Origin: Aphelocoma coerulescens
Lineage: Eukaryota > Chordata > Aves > Passeriformes > Corvidae
Length of the DNA: 64,000 nucleotides
Assembly (NCBI RefSeq): GCF_041296385.1
Contig: NC_091023.1
Location: 11,780,924-11,844,923 of the forward strand
Direction of reading: 5' to 3'
Both the position numbers and the translations under genes were made by a program. The notes beneath the pieces are model-generated. The model had not been told where the DNA came from. It searched no databases and saw only the letters and a list, made by a program, of their open reading frames with translations. Shown here piece after piece: positions 27,606-39,700 of this stretch (its first letter is position 1; every line of letters begins with the position of its first letter).

Positions 27606-29779
27606 TCACAAGCATTCATTAAGTAAGCCACCAGAGTTTAAAAAACATAACAGTTGAGATCTAGTCTGTTTGAAGTGAACAAGTAAATTAATATGTTTTA
27701 AGTAACAGTGACTCTTTTAAAAACACTATAATCATATGCTTCTAAATATTTAAGATTCTTTATTCTATGCAAAACCATCACGTTAATTACTGGATTAGCA
27801 AGAATATCTTTCAAAACCAAACTTGAACCCATCTTCTAGGTTTTGAAACACATTTGGAATTCTTGCTCCCTCATGATTGTCCCAAGGGGAAATGTGTTAC
27901 TCTCACTCGTATTTGGTTACTGGGGAAGGCACAGTTCAGGCACAGGCTTTGGTTTGCAGGGGAAAGCTGCTTTTTTCTTTACTTATCCCGCTGGCTTGAT
28001 TCGGGTGCAATTAAATCAAAGGATTTGTTCAAGATCACTAAGGGAATCAGTGACTTGACTGGGGGAAGAAAGCTGGACTGGGAAAACTGAAAATACTAGT
28101 TCCCATCGTGGGACAATCTCTCAGTAGCATTTAAGTAAATTAGAGGGGCAACCTATTGTATTTCAGAGTCATCTGCACAAACTGCTGCATTGTATAGACT
28201 AAATTTATATCAGTAGGGAAATGCAGATACAGAAGGAAAACAATGAAAAAGATGAACACTTTCACGTGACAGGTATCTTAACAGACACACCAGATAAAAC
28301 CCAGAAAAATGTAAATAAAATTTTGTCTTCCAAAGATTTTTGGTTTTTTAGGTATCCCTTGTAGAGGAAACGTTTATAATGAGTCTTTCTTGCTTGTCTT
28401 TAGCCATGTATGAGTCAACCTTTAAAAACTGTGTTTTGTAGCTTACAGGTGTTCAAAGCTCCTTTGTCTTCTTTTGTTGTTGTTTCATCATTTTTCTTTT
28501 CCCAATGACCTAGAGACATATCAGTACAATCATGTTGGTATGATACCACTGCTTTTATCAGTAAGATTAGATTACTGCTGCATACATTGATTACTGGTAG
28601 GAATAAGAAGTTGTCATCTTCTATGACAACAGAAAGCAATGACATATGGACATGGGCTCATAATTTGCATCAGAAAATTTGGTGGTAAGGAATAGAGAAA
28701 TTTAGTATTTTCTGATTTATTTTCAAGGGCAGAACATAATGCTGCAGTAAGGACAGACTCCTGCAATTTCTTTCTATCCTCTTCCTCCTTCCAAACCTGA
28801 CCTCACTTCTCCAGGCCTTTCATTCCCTCCAACATCAATTTTTCAACAGTGTTTTGTCTTCATAGACTCTTCATTTCAGCCTCAGTCTCCTGACTTAGCC
28901 AGCAGTGCTGGCTTTCTCCTTGGCTTGCTGCCTGAGTCCCTTGCTGAACTCAGGATGTGGTTCTGCCAATCTAATTGTGGGCTGCTACTGAAAGGGGTAG
29001 TCCGTCCTGTTCCTCCTACTGTCTGTCCTGGTCTCCCTTGTGAGCTGAGTCAGGGAACTAAACTTGTATAGTTCCTTTTCTTTCAGCTCAGCTCTCTGAA
29101 TCAGGTCATCATGGGGTAAAATGAACACCAATGCTAAAAATCACAGCCAGGGTTGGAAAGGAACAGTGGAATAGGGAGAGGAGGGACCATCTCTTTTAGC
29201 AGCACTTGATAATTAATGTGAGTTTCATCATTAAACCTAATTTCTGGCCACAAACTCCTCACCCTGCCTGTCCTGTGCTTTATTTTACCCCTTTAGCCCC
29301 TCTTCCTAATGGCTTCCTGTTTACCCCTGCCCTTTCTGCTCCCATCCCAGGGATACTCATGAACTAATGGAAGCTGTCTTGCCCAGCTCCTTTTTTTTTC
29401 TGTGTCAGACCTGTACTTCACTGATGTATTGTAGACAGACTTTGCCAGTAAACACCTGTGGTCCCTCACTCAATTGCTGTTTATAAGGTATTAGCTCAAG
29501 AGGATAGAAAATGCTTCAGCAATTAAGACAGATACTTCATTTTTATAAATTCTTCTCAAACCAGCTTTCATTAAGAAGCTCTTTTACTTGTCCATGAAAA
29601 AAAATCTGAAACTGGACTCTGACAGCGTGTTATAAAATGGATAAAAAGGCTAATAGTTGTGAAATTCCTACAATTGAGCTTTCCTCACTTTGAACCCTTT
29701 GTATTAAAAATAAGCAGCAAAATAGTTTTCAACAATAGTTAGAGTCTCTTGTTCCCACTGTAAACAAATGCTGAAAATC

Positions 29780-29870
29780 TGGGCAAAAATCTCCTCTGCA
29801 TAATGCAAGTCAACCCTCATTGACTTCACAGGAGTTATCGTGCTATATGTGAGAGCAGAATCTTGTCTCT
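29780..29870. repeat. Possible ancient interspersed repeat fragment
   Basis: The block reading CATTGACTTCACAGGAGTT followed by GTGAGAGCAGAATCTTG resembles a motif (ATTGACTTCAATGGGAGTT ... GAGCAGAATTTGG) that I recall as common in old sauropsid interspersed repeats. I cannot assign the family; identity is by memory of the motif only. Confidence 0.3.
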
Positions 29871-30417
29871 GTGAATAAAGAAGTTTTTTCAAGAGTGAGG
29901 GGGCTCTGCATAATGAATGCATTTTTACCAGCCCTTTCTGATTCATTGGCAAACTCCCAAACACAAGAACTGTTTCTGTAGTCTTTCTACTCTCACAATG
30001 ACAGACATTTTCTTTTTCATTTTTAGTGGGAAGTCTTTTGTACATATTTTTCTCATGAAAATGTGTCTCTTGGTATTTTGTACAGTGAAATAGAAAGTAT
30101 ATTTCAGTCACAATATTTTTGAAGTTGTTCTGTCCTGAGTTTACAGTGTATCTTCTAATTCCAGTTTAAACTTAGCTGAAGATAAAGAAGCAGATTTGAG
30201 CCTTATGTGTACGTCTCCTGCAATTCAAAAGCTGCTTTGAAACAAGACTGGGCAGGCCCCTCTGGAAGTTACAGCAGACCCAGGGAGCTATCCAAGTCAT
30301 GCCAAAGTTGTGTCATGCTGTGGTCCACCCTAGACCCAAACTAGAAAAGAAGGGGATGGCTTTCTAGTTTTCAGGAATTCTCCAATGGGCCAAAGTGAAA
30401 TTCCCTTTAGCAACCCC

Positions 30418-30486
30418 AAAAAAAAACCAAACCAAAAAAACCAAAAAAACCAAAACAAAACAAAAAAAAACCCCACAAAAAAACCA
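30418..30486. repeat. A-rich simple repeat (CAAAA/CCAAAAAA)n
   Basis: About 70 bp almost entirely of A with spaced C residues. It could be a degraded poly-A tail, but no retrotransposon body is recognised next to it. Confidence 0.85.
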
Positions 30487-33396
30487 CCAAACTTGTTCTG
30501 AAGAACTGCCCTCTACAGAGCATCTGTACTGTTAACTATTACAATCTTGCTTCCTATCATATTTTATCTTTTTCCCCAGAGTTCTGCATGACAATTTTAA
30601 AAAAGAACTTAGCAGGTATGTTTAGGCAATATTTTTAAAGTTTGGAACATTTTGTGTTCTATGATTTACAGTTTTATCATCATCATACCTTATTTTCAAG
30701 GTGGTTTTCTTCCTGTTGTGCTCTGGGAAATAGATATTAGTGATAATACCGTTACAAAGATCAGCCATACAGATAAAGCTGCCTTTCCAGAGAAACAAGA
30801 AATTGTAAACTGAGGAGCACTCTTAGTGCTGAATGGTCTGTGAGATGAGCCCACACTTTACAATGTTCAGACACCCATATTCAGAACCACCAGTGCCACT
30901 CCCTCATTTCTGTCTGTGGAACCAACTCAGGTATTTCAGTAACCACCTGACACACACGACTGGATTTCTTCCAAACCTGAATTAAAACCTGTCTTTAAAA
31001 AGTATATCTAATCTCATGCTTAAAACCCAAACAAAGGTATACCTACTATCTCAGCTGATATAAATTATTTAAATGTTTAATTGCCCTCACAGGCAGGAAA
31101 TGTCAACATTAGGTTTGTCTTGCTCCAGTTTCCAGCAAATGGATACTATTGCCTTTTTCAGCCAGGTTGAAAAGGTCATACTATCAAGATCTCTTTCCAA
31201 TATTTAAGTACCTTTTCAAAGTAATCCAGTCTCTTGTCAGTTTTTTTTTTCTTTCAGAAGCTAAATAAGATGAAATGTGGAAGCTTCATATTCTACGCTA
31301 GCTTGTTTTCTGCTCCCTGGATATTTTTTCAGTACTCTTTGAACTATCACTAATATTTCCCTGTTCCTGTAAATATCAGAAGTCACTGCAGGTGTTTTTG
31401 TACCATTTCTTCACCAATATGTGCAGATGTCTGCTTTCTAGAAGACAAGTTTTTATACCCAGTAGATTGCATTAGTTCTTTTCCTTTTCCTGTGATGTAG
31501 CACTGCCAGGGCTGTGTTGGTCCCTGTGCCAGGCCAGGGCCCTGCCCACCTGGCCCCCAACTCTGGGGCTGATGTCCAGGCCTGGGCTCTTGCAGGTAAC
31601 TGTGTAGCAGATCACACTGTCCTCATTCTGCACTTTGTATTCACTGGAGTAGGGAGGGACCCTTCCATTATTTTACCTGGGATCAGTGTGTAGCTCATGG
31701 GTTTATATGCCCAGCAGTCAGAATATTGACCTTCCTGCATCTCAGGAACAGTCGGATGTTTCCATCCAAGTCAGGTTGGGCTGCATGAGATTGCTGATTT
31801 TAAAAATGAGCATAATGGTTAATATAATAAAACTGAGCCTCTGAAACTCAAGAGTACAGAGTACAAAAAGATTCCTATGTTTTATGATGTGCAGACTAAA
31901 GAGTTTCAGTGATGCTAGATAATACTAGTTTCTCTAATACTTTGGTTTACATTTTCTGTAATTTTAAAAAAATATTAATATATTCAGATGTTGACATTTC
32001 ACTGCATAATGTAGGGCTTGGTCATTCCTTAGAGACAATCTGATTTTTTTAATCTATGTTAAATTCCTCAGTTCTTTGCATCTAGTAAACTCTAATGTTA
32101 TTGAATGGTGCCCATTCCAAAAAGATGGATATAGGTACATGTTGCTGCCGTGTTATTCCGTAATAGTGAAGGACACCTATTTGAATAAACTGGGAAAAAT
32201 AATTCAGCAAAGCAGATGTTAAAATGGAATGACAGTCAGTTTTTGCTTGGTGACATTTAAAATAAAAATAAAAATGGAGATGGCTTATTTCTGGCCTGAA
32301 ATGGAATCTATTAGCTGAGTAGTGTGACACAGAGTAATCAGTGAGTGATACATTTTCTGCTGCTGTTTTACAGCAAATAGAATGATTTAGATGATGTACT
32401 GTAACAGCAGAGAATACTGGAATCAAATGTTCAAGAGGCAGACAGGTTTATTCTATTTTATGCTTTACATTTACTGCTTTCTGGAAATACTGCAACCACT
32501 GTAAAGATTTAAACTAACCATGCTGATAAATATGTATTTCCTCATAAGACATCTCTTAAATTGTTTCTCTTACGTTTTTCAGATGTAGTCTGGTGTATCT
32601 TTTCCATTCGGATTTGATCTCTTACTATTTTAAGAACTGCTTTGATGTAGGAGCTTTCCTGTTACACTTGAGTTTTGCAAGGTCCCCGGTTAATGCCATT
32701 ATTGACACTGGCTGAGAACTCTGAGGGAGAACACGCTAGGGCTGACCCCCAGGGCTGGGGGTACGCGGGGCTGCCACTGCTCCGCTCCGTATTGGGGAAA
32801 GAGAATTCCAGGGCGTAAGCTCCTGATCCGTGCCAAAGAGTAAATGAGGCTGCTCCTCTTCTATCAGCCGGGGGATGGGGAGGGGGGTTTTGTGCTGTGT
32901 TACTTGGACCTTCAGGAGCGTGACAGCAAGAGGGCTTTTGAGCCCTTATGCATCAGGAGTCACATTACCAACAGCCCTTCTAGAGCATCTTGACACGTTT
33001 GTGTTCTGTCACCTGGTGCTTCAGGCCGGTTCTGGATCACGGACGGAGTGCCGAGACGGAGGTTACACTTGCGAGCCTTTCTGTCCCCTGGCACTTCTCT
33101 AAGATGCGTTGTGCATCAGGACCCGCCCCGCCGCGCAACATCCCCAGCGCCGCACCGGCCCGGCACACGGCGGGGTCACGGGTGCCCGGAGGCGGCCTGG
33201 GAGGGGCCCGGCGGGGTCGAGGAGCGGTGCCGGCCCGTGCCCGCCGCTGGGGCCGTGCGGGCCCCGCGCTCTGCCCGCGCTCGGCTCTGCCCCGCTCTGC
33301 CCCGCTCCGCCAGGCCGGGCCGCGTGCCCCCGCGCGCCTCCGCAGCAGGGCGGTGCTGGCCGGCAGGGGGCGCGCGCGGCGGCCGGGGCCGGCTGT

Positions 33397-33402
33397 GGGC
33401 GG
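33397..33402 (+). promoter_or_regulatory. ATP1B3: GC box (Sp/KLF-type)
   Basis: GGGCGG about 210 bp upstream of the ATG within the island. Binding is inferred from the motif. Confidence 0.5.
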
Positions 33403-33428
33403 AGCGCTGCGGGGCCCGCCCCGCGCGG

Positions 33429-33434
33429 GGGCGG
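33429..33434 (+). promoter_or_regulatory. ATP1B3: GC box (Sp/KLF-type)
   Basis: GGGCGG inside GGGGGCGGGC, about 180 bp before the ATG. Confidence 0.5.
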
Positions 33435-33447
33435 GCAGAGGGAAGGA

Positions 33448-33459
33448 GGGCGGGATTGG
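33448..33459. promoter_or_regulatory. ATP1B3: GC box abutting an inverted CCAAT box
   Basis: GGGCGG (33448-33453) is directly joined to GATTGG (33454-33459), the reverse of CCAATC. The Sp1 plus NF-Y pairing at roughly 155 bp before the ATG is typical of TATA-less promoters and suggests that transcription starts shortly downstream. Confidence 0.6.
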
Positions 33460-33612
33460 GGAAGGTCTCGGCGTGCCCGGCCCCCGCCCGCTCTCCCGCC
33501 GGGCGCCGCGGCCGCAGTTACTTAGCGGTTGGGAGCGGGCGCTGGTTGCGGCTTTCTGTGCCGGGGAGGCTCTGCCGCCGGGGTGCGCGACGCAGCCGCT
33601 CCTCGCCTCGCC

Positions 33613-33721
33613 ATGTCTAAGGAAACGAAGAAGCCCTTCCGCCAGAGCATGGCCGAGTGGCGGCAGTTCATCTACAATCCCAACAGCGGCGAGTTCCTGG
33701 GGCGCACGGCGAAGAGCTGGG
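33613..33721 (+). CDS. ATP1B3: ATP1B3 exon 1 (coding part)
   Basis: 109 bp from ATG (context CGCCATGT) to donor G|GTAAGG; ends in phase 1. Encodes the cytoplasmic tail [16 protein letters not shown] through RTAKSW, matching the FIYNP...[12 protein letters not shown] block of the family. Confidence 0.95.
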
Positions 33722-36700
33722 GTAAGGGCTGCCGCGGGGGACAAGGGCGGGGCGAGCCGCCGGAGAAACCGAGGGGTGGCGGGGAACGGGGCCGAGCGCG
33801 AGAGGTGGGGGCGCGGGGGCGGGATGCGGGAGGGCCCCCCGCGGGGATACGGGGACGGGCTGGAGAGCCCCCCGCGGGGATGAGGGGACGGGATGCGGGA
33901 GGGTCTCCGGGGGGATGCGGGGGCAGCGCGCGCCAGGTGAGGCGGCCCGCGCGGCCGCGGCGGCGCACGCGCCCCGGTGTCCGTTACAACTGCTGGTCTA
34001 AAAATAGCTCCGTCCGTGACAGCAGGGGCGCGGGTCGGGGGAAAGGGGAGTTCCCGGGGCGCGTCCCGAGCTGACTCAGCGCCCGCCCCGCAACCGGTGC
34101 GGGCCCGCGGGCTCCTTTCCCGCCCGCTCTGCCGGGGGCGCCGCGGGGGCGCCGCGGTGCGGTCGTGACGGGCTTCCGCCGCGAGGTGCGGGGCGGCCCC
34201 GCCCGCGGCATCACCCGCACCGTCCGCAGCCTGCGCGTGCCGGAGCAGCTCCCCCGCTCCAGCCGTTCCCGACGCCCCCCCTTCCTCATCTCGCCCCCCT
34301 TCCCCCCATCCGTGCTCCAGCGGCGCAGGGAATCCACAATGAATGAGGGCGAATTGCCTTTGTACTTGTAGCTGCAGGTCGGGGAGGGAGAGCAAAGGAA
34401 AATCCCCAACACACACACCCCCTCCCCCCGCCGCCCAAAGTTCAGGAGCCCCAATTCCAGAAAGTGATCGTTGTGTGTGGTTGTGCGTCATTGTGCTAAA
34501 TTTGTTCCAGCGTAGGGCTTCTGGGCCTTTTATTTTCTTAAAGGAAGCTTTAAATGAAGGCTCTCCAGTAAAGCCTGTGAAGGCAGTGTTTGTTTTCCTG
34601 TTTTCAGGTAGTCATCCTATTGCTTTCCTCTGAGCTGGAAAGCATGTTATCGTAATCTGGTTGCTTCCAATAAAAATATTTGGATTTTCCGAGTGTGTTT
34701 TCTCATATTAAACAGTTGTACAAATGCTTAATATTAGGATGTTTCTTCAGCCCTCATGGGACATATTTACTGACTTCAGAAAATGCTGCGTCTCCTCCCA
34801 AAACTTGGATGTAGTTGGGATACTTAATAGTTGTGCTTGCAAAACCAACAAGAATCTCAGCGTGGTGTAAAGGAACAGGCCAATACATCCTTGGCCTTGA
34901 CGCGATCTCAATGAATACTGATGTTGAAATAGGGAGGAGGAGCTTTAAGTGGACTGTGCATGGGGTGTACTTTCTCTGCCGTGCCAGTGTCTCCTATCTG
35001 TCAGGAGAGGGCCCGAGCCCTGACAGGAGTTCCCCTCCATTCAGATGGAAATAAGAGCTTGCAGCTACTCTGCCAGTTGAATAGCAAAGGATAGGAAATT
35101 TCCACTATGCTGTTGTCTAGTGATCTTTCTGTACAGGCAGGTTTCCTCAAGTGCGTGGGCTGGGTGTGTGGTTTGCAGAAGTCTGGCTGTGTCATGAGTC
35201 TGAGCAGCACAGACTGTAGATATGTTAGAAATAGCTTGCAAGGTTGTTTTTGTTTTTTTTTTAAAAAGGTGAAGATAAAACCATCTCCTCTGTTTAAACC
35301 TATCTAGTAGGATAAGTCACTTAGGATGTTACTAGTCCGTGTTAGACCAAGGCCAACAACATTTGAAATTGAGATTAATTAGTTGGTGACTGAGTTTCTA
35401 CAACTGTTGATAAAAGATTCTTTTGAGACAGTATCTGTAGACATTTTGAATAATCCTACTTTGTGTAGGTAAGTCAAGTAATTTTACTTCATTAAGAAAT
35501 TTTATTTAGTAGTTCAGGTGATTGGCATGTGGTTACTGCTTTATACCATTTCCTCAGCCTGGACATTAGGAAGTGAATGCTCAGTAACACCATAAATTTT
35601 CAGTGTATTTTTTCATCAATATTTGTTTGTTTTGGCATTCCATAATTAACATACTGTGCTTATTTAATTTAATCATTGTCTGACTGATTTGGGGCATGGT
35701 GTATGGTTTTCTGTTTGGTTTTACTTTTTAATGCCAGGTCACTAATTGGGTGGCTCTGTTGGCACAGGAGAATATGCAGGGTTTGGTCTCCTGCTCTTAC
35801 TGTAGAGGTGAGGTGTGAGCTTAGAGCTCTCTCACCTACTACTGTTTCTTTCCTGTTGCTGGTCTCTCGGCTGAAAGGCGAGGGAGGACGTTGGAGAGGA
35901 CAGCTCTGGTTGCCAGTCTGCTGGGTTGTCGTGTTCCCAAGGGCAGCACCATGAGAATTCAGCTGGCTCTGATTCTTCTGTGCGCATTTCTATTATCTCA
36001 AGACAGCTTCCTCACAGAAATAAGACACAAACAGTAGAGAAACTGTTAAATAATTATTCACAGTATGTGCGTGTTTTGCCCTAGTCTGACACAGTCCCGG
36101 GGGTTTATGTAAATTGCAACTGCACGGCAGCAATTCTCTGTGAATCCCAGGGCTATGGCGTTGGAGTACTCCTCTATCTGCCATTTCCACATGAGGATTT
36201 GTGAAAAGATCAAACACAAGCGGCTCCTATACTCATTTGTCATGAGGCTGCATTTTAGAGTTTGATAAAGAATTGCCTTTTACAGCTTGGTGAAAACCCT
36301 ATAATATGTCTCCTCCTGTGGAAAAAATTAGAGACTTCCGCTTAATTGTTTTGCAGGCTTGTGGGGTACTTCAGTTTGAAGCTTTCACAAGTTGATATCC
36401 AAACCTACACACACTCCCCCCCAAACTCTTCTATTTTTAATTATTTGGCATAATCATTTCTTGTATTAAAGAGACAAAATACTGGGAAAAACTCCTGACT
36501 GGAGGCTGTGATGTTGTCAGCAGCAAGGCATGAGGGATACCGATAGTCCTTGAAGAGGTGATGGGAAGGAGGGTGGGTCCTGGGGTACACCCAACTTTTA
36601 ATCAGGTAGAGCAGAGAAAGGAGGATTCGAGAGGCTGCTGGGTGGGGCCTTCCCGCAAGCAAAAAGATCAGCATCTGTCTCTGCCTGTAATGGCAAGGCG

Positions 36701-39700
36701 CTGTGTCTGCCTAGAGTTAGAGCAAGAATGGAGTGAGATCATCATAAAAGTCCTGTAATGAGATGCTCACTGCACACTCAGACATGTGCACTGTCTTACA
36801 AGATAGTTAATTCTTTCATACAAAGTTACAGGAAAATAATTTGTACCCAAAAAAAAGAGCAGTATAGACAGTAGCAATACTTTGTCTCTCGTCATACTAA
36901 ATGTCATATCAAGTGTATTTAAGTCTTTCTGTAAAGCTGTGTTGTGTCAGGGTGTTTGAGGCAGAGGTGGCATTGTCTTGAAGTACATAGAAGTTTGGAC
37001 CTACTGAATTTTCTTTTGATTGCTTAGTTGTATCCTTTGGTGCTCAGATGTGTTTGTAATTACAAACAAACAAAAACCCCACCAACAAAACCCAACACCT
37101 GATTTTTAGGAAAGCTTTCCACCATGTCAATGGAATTACACTCTTGTTGGCTGCCATAACAAAGGGTCCAGCTTTGCTTCTTTTTTTGTCTTCACTCAAT
37201 TCCTAGTTGAACATACAGTGCTGTCAGAGTTTTAACTGCTTTTCTGATGTGGTTATTCTGTCTTCTTTATTGGTGTTTTCAGATGGATTTATTGACATTT
37301 AGCTTTCTTCATGAGTAGTGTAATATTCAACATTCTGTCATCACTGTCTGCCATTGCAGTAGAATATTTTATTTTCCTTGGTACAGATCACTGAAAAAAG
37401 GCATCTTGTCTTGTTACAGGTATCAGTACGCTCTAGTAGTACAGTAAGTGTATTTTGGGGAGGGTGTTCTAAATGCTTAATCATGACATTAGACACTGGC
37501 TTTTGTGACTCTTTGCAAGTGTTGCATTTGACAGTTTTTATTGTCTCCTGAGGTGTAGCCATGTTCTTTGCGGAGCCCTGGCTTATTGTGACATAAAATG
37601 TGACATGGGGCTGAGGTTATATTTCTTCCAAGACTTTCTCTTCCTCCCTGTGGTGTCATCCAGATCTGGAAAACAAGAATTCTTGAGTGTGCAAGAAGTA
37701 AGGTTGAAACACGATTTGTGATTATTTCATGTGTATAGTTATGTTAGCTTAAAGTAAGGAAGTCCATTTGCAGGTGGACTAAAACTCCTTGATGTTCCTG
37801 GCACTGGTAGTAGTCAGTAGGAATATCACTTGGGTGTTTAAATCCCACTCGTTAAAGGTGTGAAGGACAATCATGCAGGTGGTACGATCAGTACAGCATG
37901 GAATCCAACAAACCATAAAAGCAGCATTTCATTTTTGTTGTTGCAGGTAATGTTGAATAATTGCTCCCCTGTTTGTGGGAGTGTTTATATTGATACCTGT
38001 ATATAGCAACTATGCATTACATACAGGTAGAGCCAGTGTGGTTTATGCCAGAGTGACAAGCTTTTTATTGCTTTTTGCCATGTAAAGTTTGGAAAGCTTG
38101 TATTCATCATGGAAATGATGGCCCAGTATGTGATATCTTGCATTCACCAGAGTCAGAAATTCTAATTTTCATAGTGGAGAAGTGTTTGATTCCTGCAAAT
38201 GAATTCCAGCTAATGACAATATCAAGATGTTGGTTCAGAAATTGCAGTTTTCCAGATTTGACTTGCTTATTGATGTGGTTAGGATATGAAGAAGTGTTTT
38301 TGGTACGGTGATGCCCTGCAAAGAGAAAAACAAACCAAAACAATTAGGTAAATTGTAATGCAAAATTTTGGGTTTGAGTTTTTCTTGTTCTATAGTTTTG
38401 GTGTACAAGATGTTCTACAACAATTGAATTGGGTTGCATGTTAGATGTGGAAGCTGTACTTTGCTTGGAGGAAATATGGAGGATAGCTTTTCACTGTTAC
38501 TTGGGTGCATCTTGTTTCCTGACAAGAAACCCAGTGTTACGTGAAGTTATTTTGGCAGAGTTTCTTGACAGGTTATGGCTTGCTCACTGTGATTAGCTAA
38601 GGATAATTAGTACAAATAGGCTCACAAAGAGCAGCTTACTCAGTTTGGGGCTGTTGGAAGTTGCAGAGGGGATTTTATTTGGTTTTTTTCCCCCTCCTTT
38701 TAATGTGGCAAAGTAGCGTAAATGGGTCAGTTTAGTGGTCAGCGCTCTGCAGTGCATTTACAAGCTATATTAAAACAAAGATTAAAAATAATCTGTGTGT
38801 GAGCACGCATGCGCTTTGCTGGGCTGGGGGAGGCTAGCAGAACTTCAGGGCTGTGAATAGAAACAGCGTTTCCAGCCACGTTCCTGCTGCATCTCCCCAG
38901 TGGTTGGGATGCTGCTGGGAGGAAGAGGGACTGGGGAAGATGCTGTTGGCACTGCAGTCTCCACCACAGGGTCGCGATGACTGTATTACCCATATACTGG
39001 TGCTCCCTAAAGGGCATGAGAGCTCCCCAGTTCTGCTCTGCTGCTGCCCTTGGTGGGGAAAGGGCTCCAGCCCTGCCAGCCCCGCTGGAATGAAGGGCTG
39101 TGTAGGAGGGTAGGACACTAATGACCCAATGGGGGAGAGCTGCCCCTTCTGGGACCTGCTCTTCAGGGTCAGCTCTGAGACCGGGAATATGGGTGATGGG
39201 GTAGTGTTGGCCCAAAGTGGGACTGTTCTTAGGGCCATGTCTGCTTAGCACTGCACACCACTGTGCTCTTATTGCCTGTGTTATGCTCATCAGTTTGTTC
39301 TTTTCTCAATGAAGTTTGGCATATTGTTTCAGAAATTAAAATACAGGTGTATTCTGAAATAATTTCCCTGATTTTCTTGCTTTTACACTACTTGCCACAG
39401 TAGCTGCTTGTCTTGTCTTACATGTCAAATTCTTCTGCTCTGTTGGGACTGTTTGGTGAATGTCTTGGTCACTTGATGAAAAGTGTATTTTCTAGACAGT
39501 TTGATGAAAGTGTATCCAATAGCTGATTAACTTGTATGGATCAAAATAAAAGCTGACCAGGCGTTTTGTAAGGGAGCTTTTTTGGTTGGTTGGTTTTGTA
39601 ATACCTGGAATACATTGGATATTAATCGGAAGATCCTTGTTCTGCTTTGAATTAAGTTGATGCAATTATAAGCTTGTAGGTAAAACAAATTGCTGCTGTG

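Larger units (their letters stand above)
14626..33100. other. Intergenic region between GRK7 and ATP1B3
   Basis: About 18.5 kb in which I recognise no gene on either strand. The open frames are short, and none carries a family motif or forms a splice-compatible chain. The contents that can be named are two perfect hairpins (20475-20506, 27576-27605), an AT-rich simple repeat (15864-15908), an A-rich simple repeat (30418-30486) and a possible ancient repeat (29780-29870). Distal regulatory elements for either gene are plausible but are not demonstrable from sequence alone. Confidence 0.6.
33100..34340. promoter_or_regulatory. ATP1B3: CpG island: ATP1B3 promoter, exon 1 and start of intron 1
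   Basis: Abrupt change from AT-rich DNA to about 1.2 kb of very G+C-rich, CpG-dense DNA that surrounds the ATP1B3 start codon. No TATA box is seen in the 200 bp upstream of the ATG; instead there are several GC boxes and an inverted CCAAT box, the architecture of a broadly expressed housekeeping promoter. The long open frames on both strands here are a by-product of base composition. Confidence 0.9.

Noticed and set aside
29704..30111. 135-codon open frame on the minus strand
   Set aside because: It partly covers a likely ancient repeat and shows no protein family features.
33037..34491. 484-codon open frame on the minus strand and several overlapping plus-strand frames
   Set aside because: They cover the CpG island and are explained by high GC content with few stop codons. 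The translations are Arg/Pro/Ala/Gly-rich with no domain, and they overlap the real ATP1B3 exon 1.
38739..39290. 183-codon minus-strand frame in ATP1B3 intron 1
   Set aside because: No motif or homology recognised; lies in a mildly GC-rich patch that lowers stop frequency.
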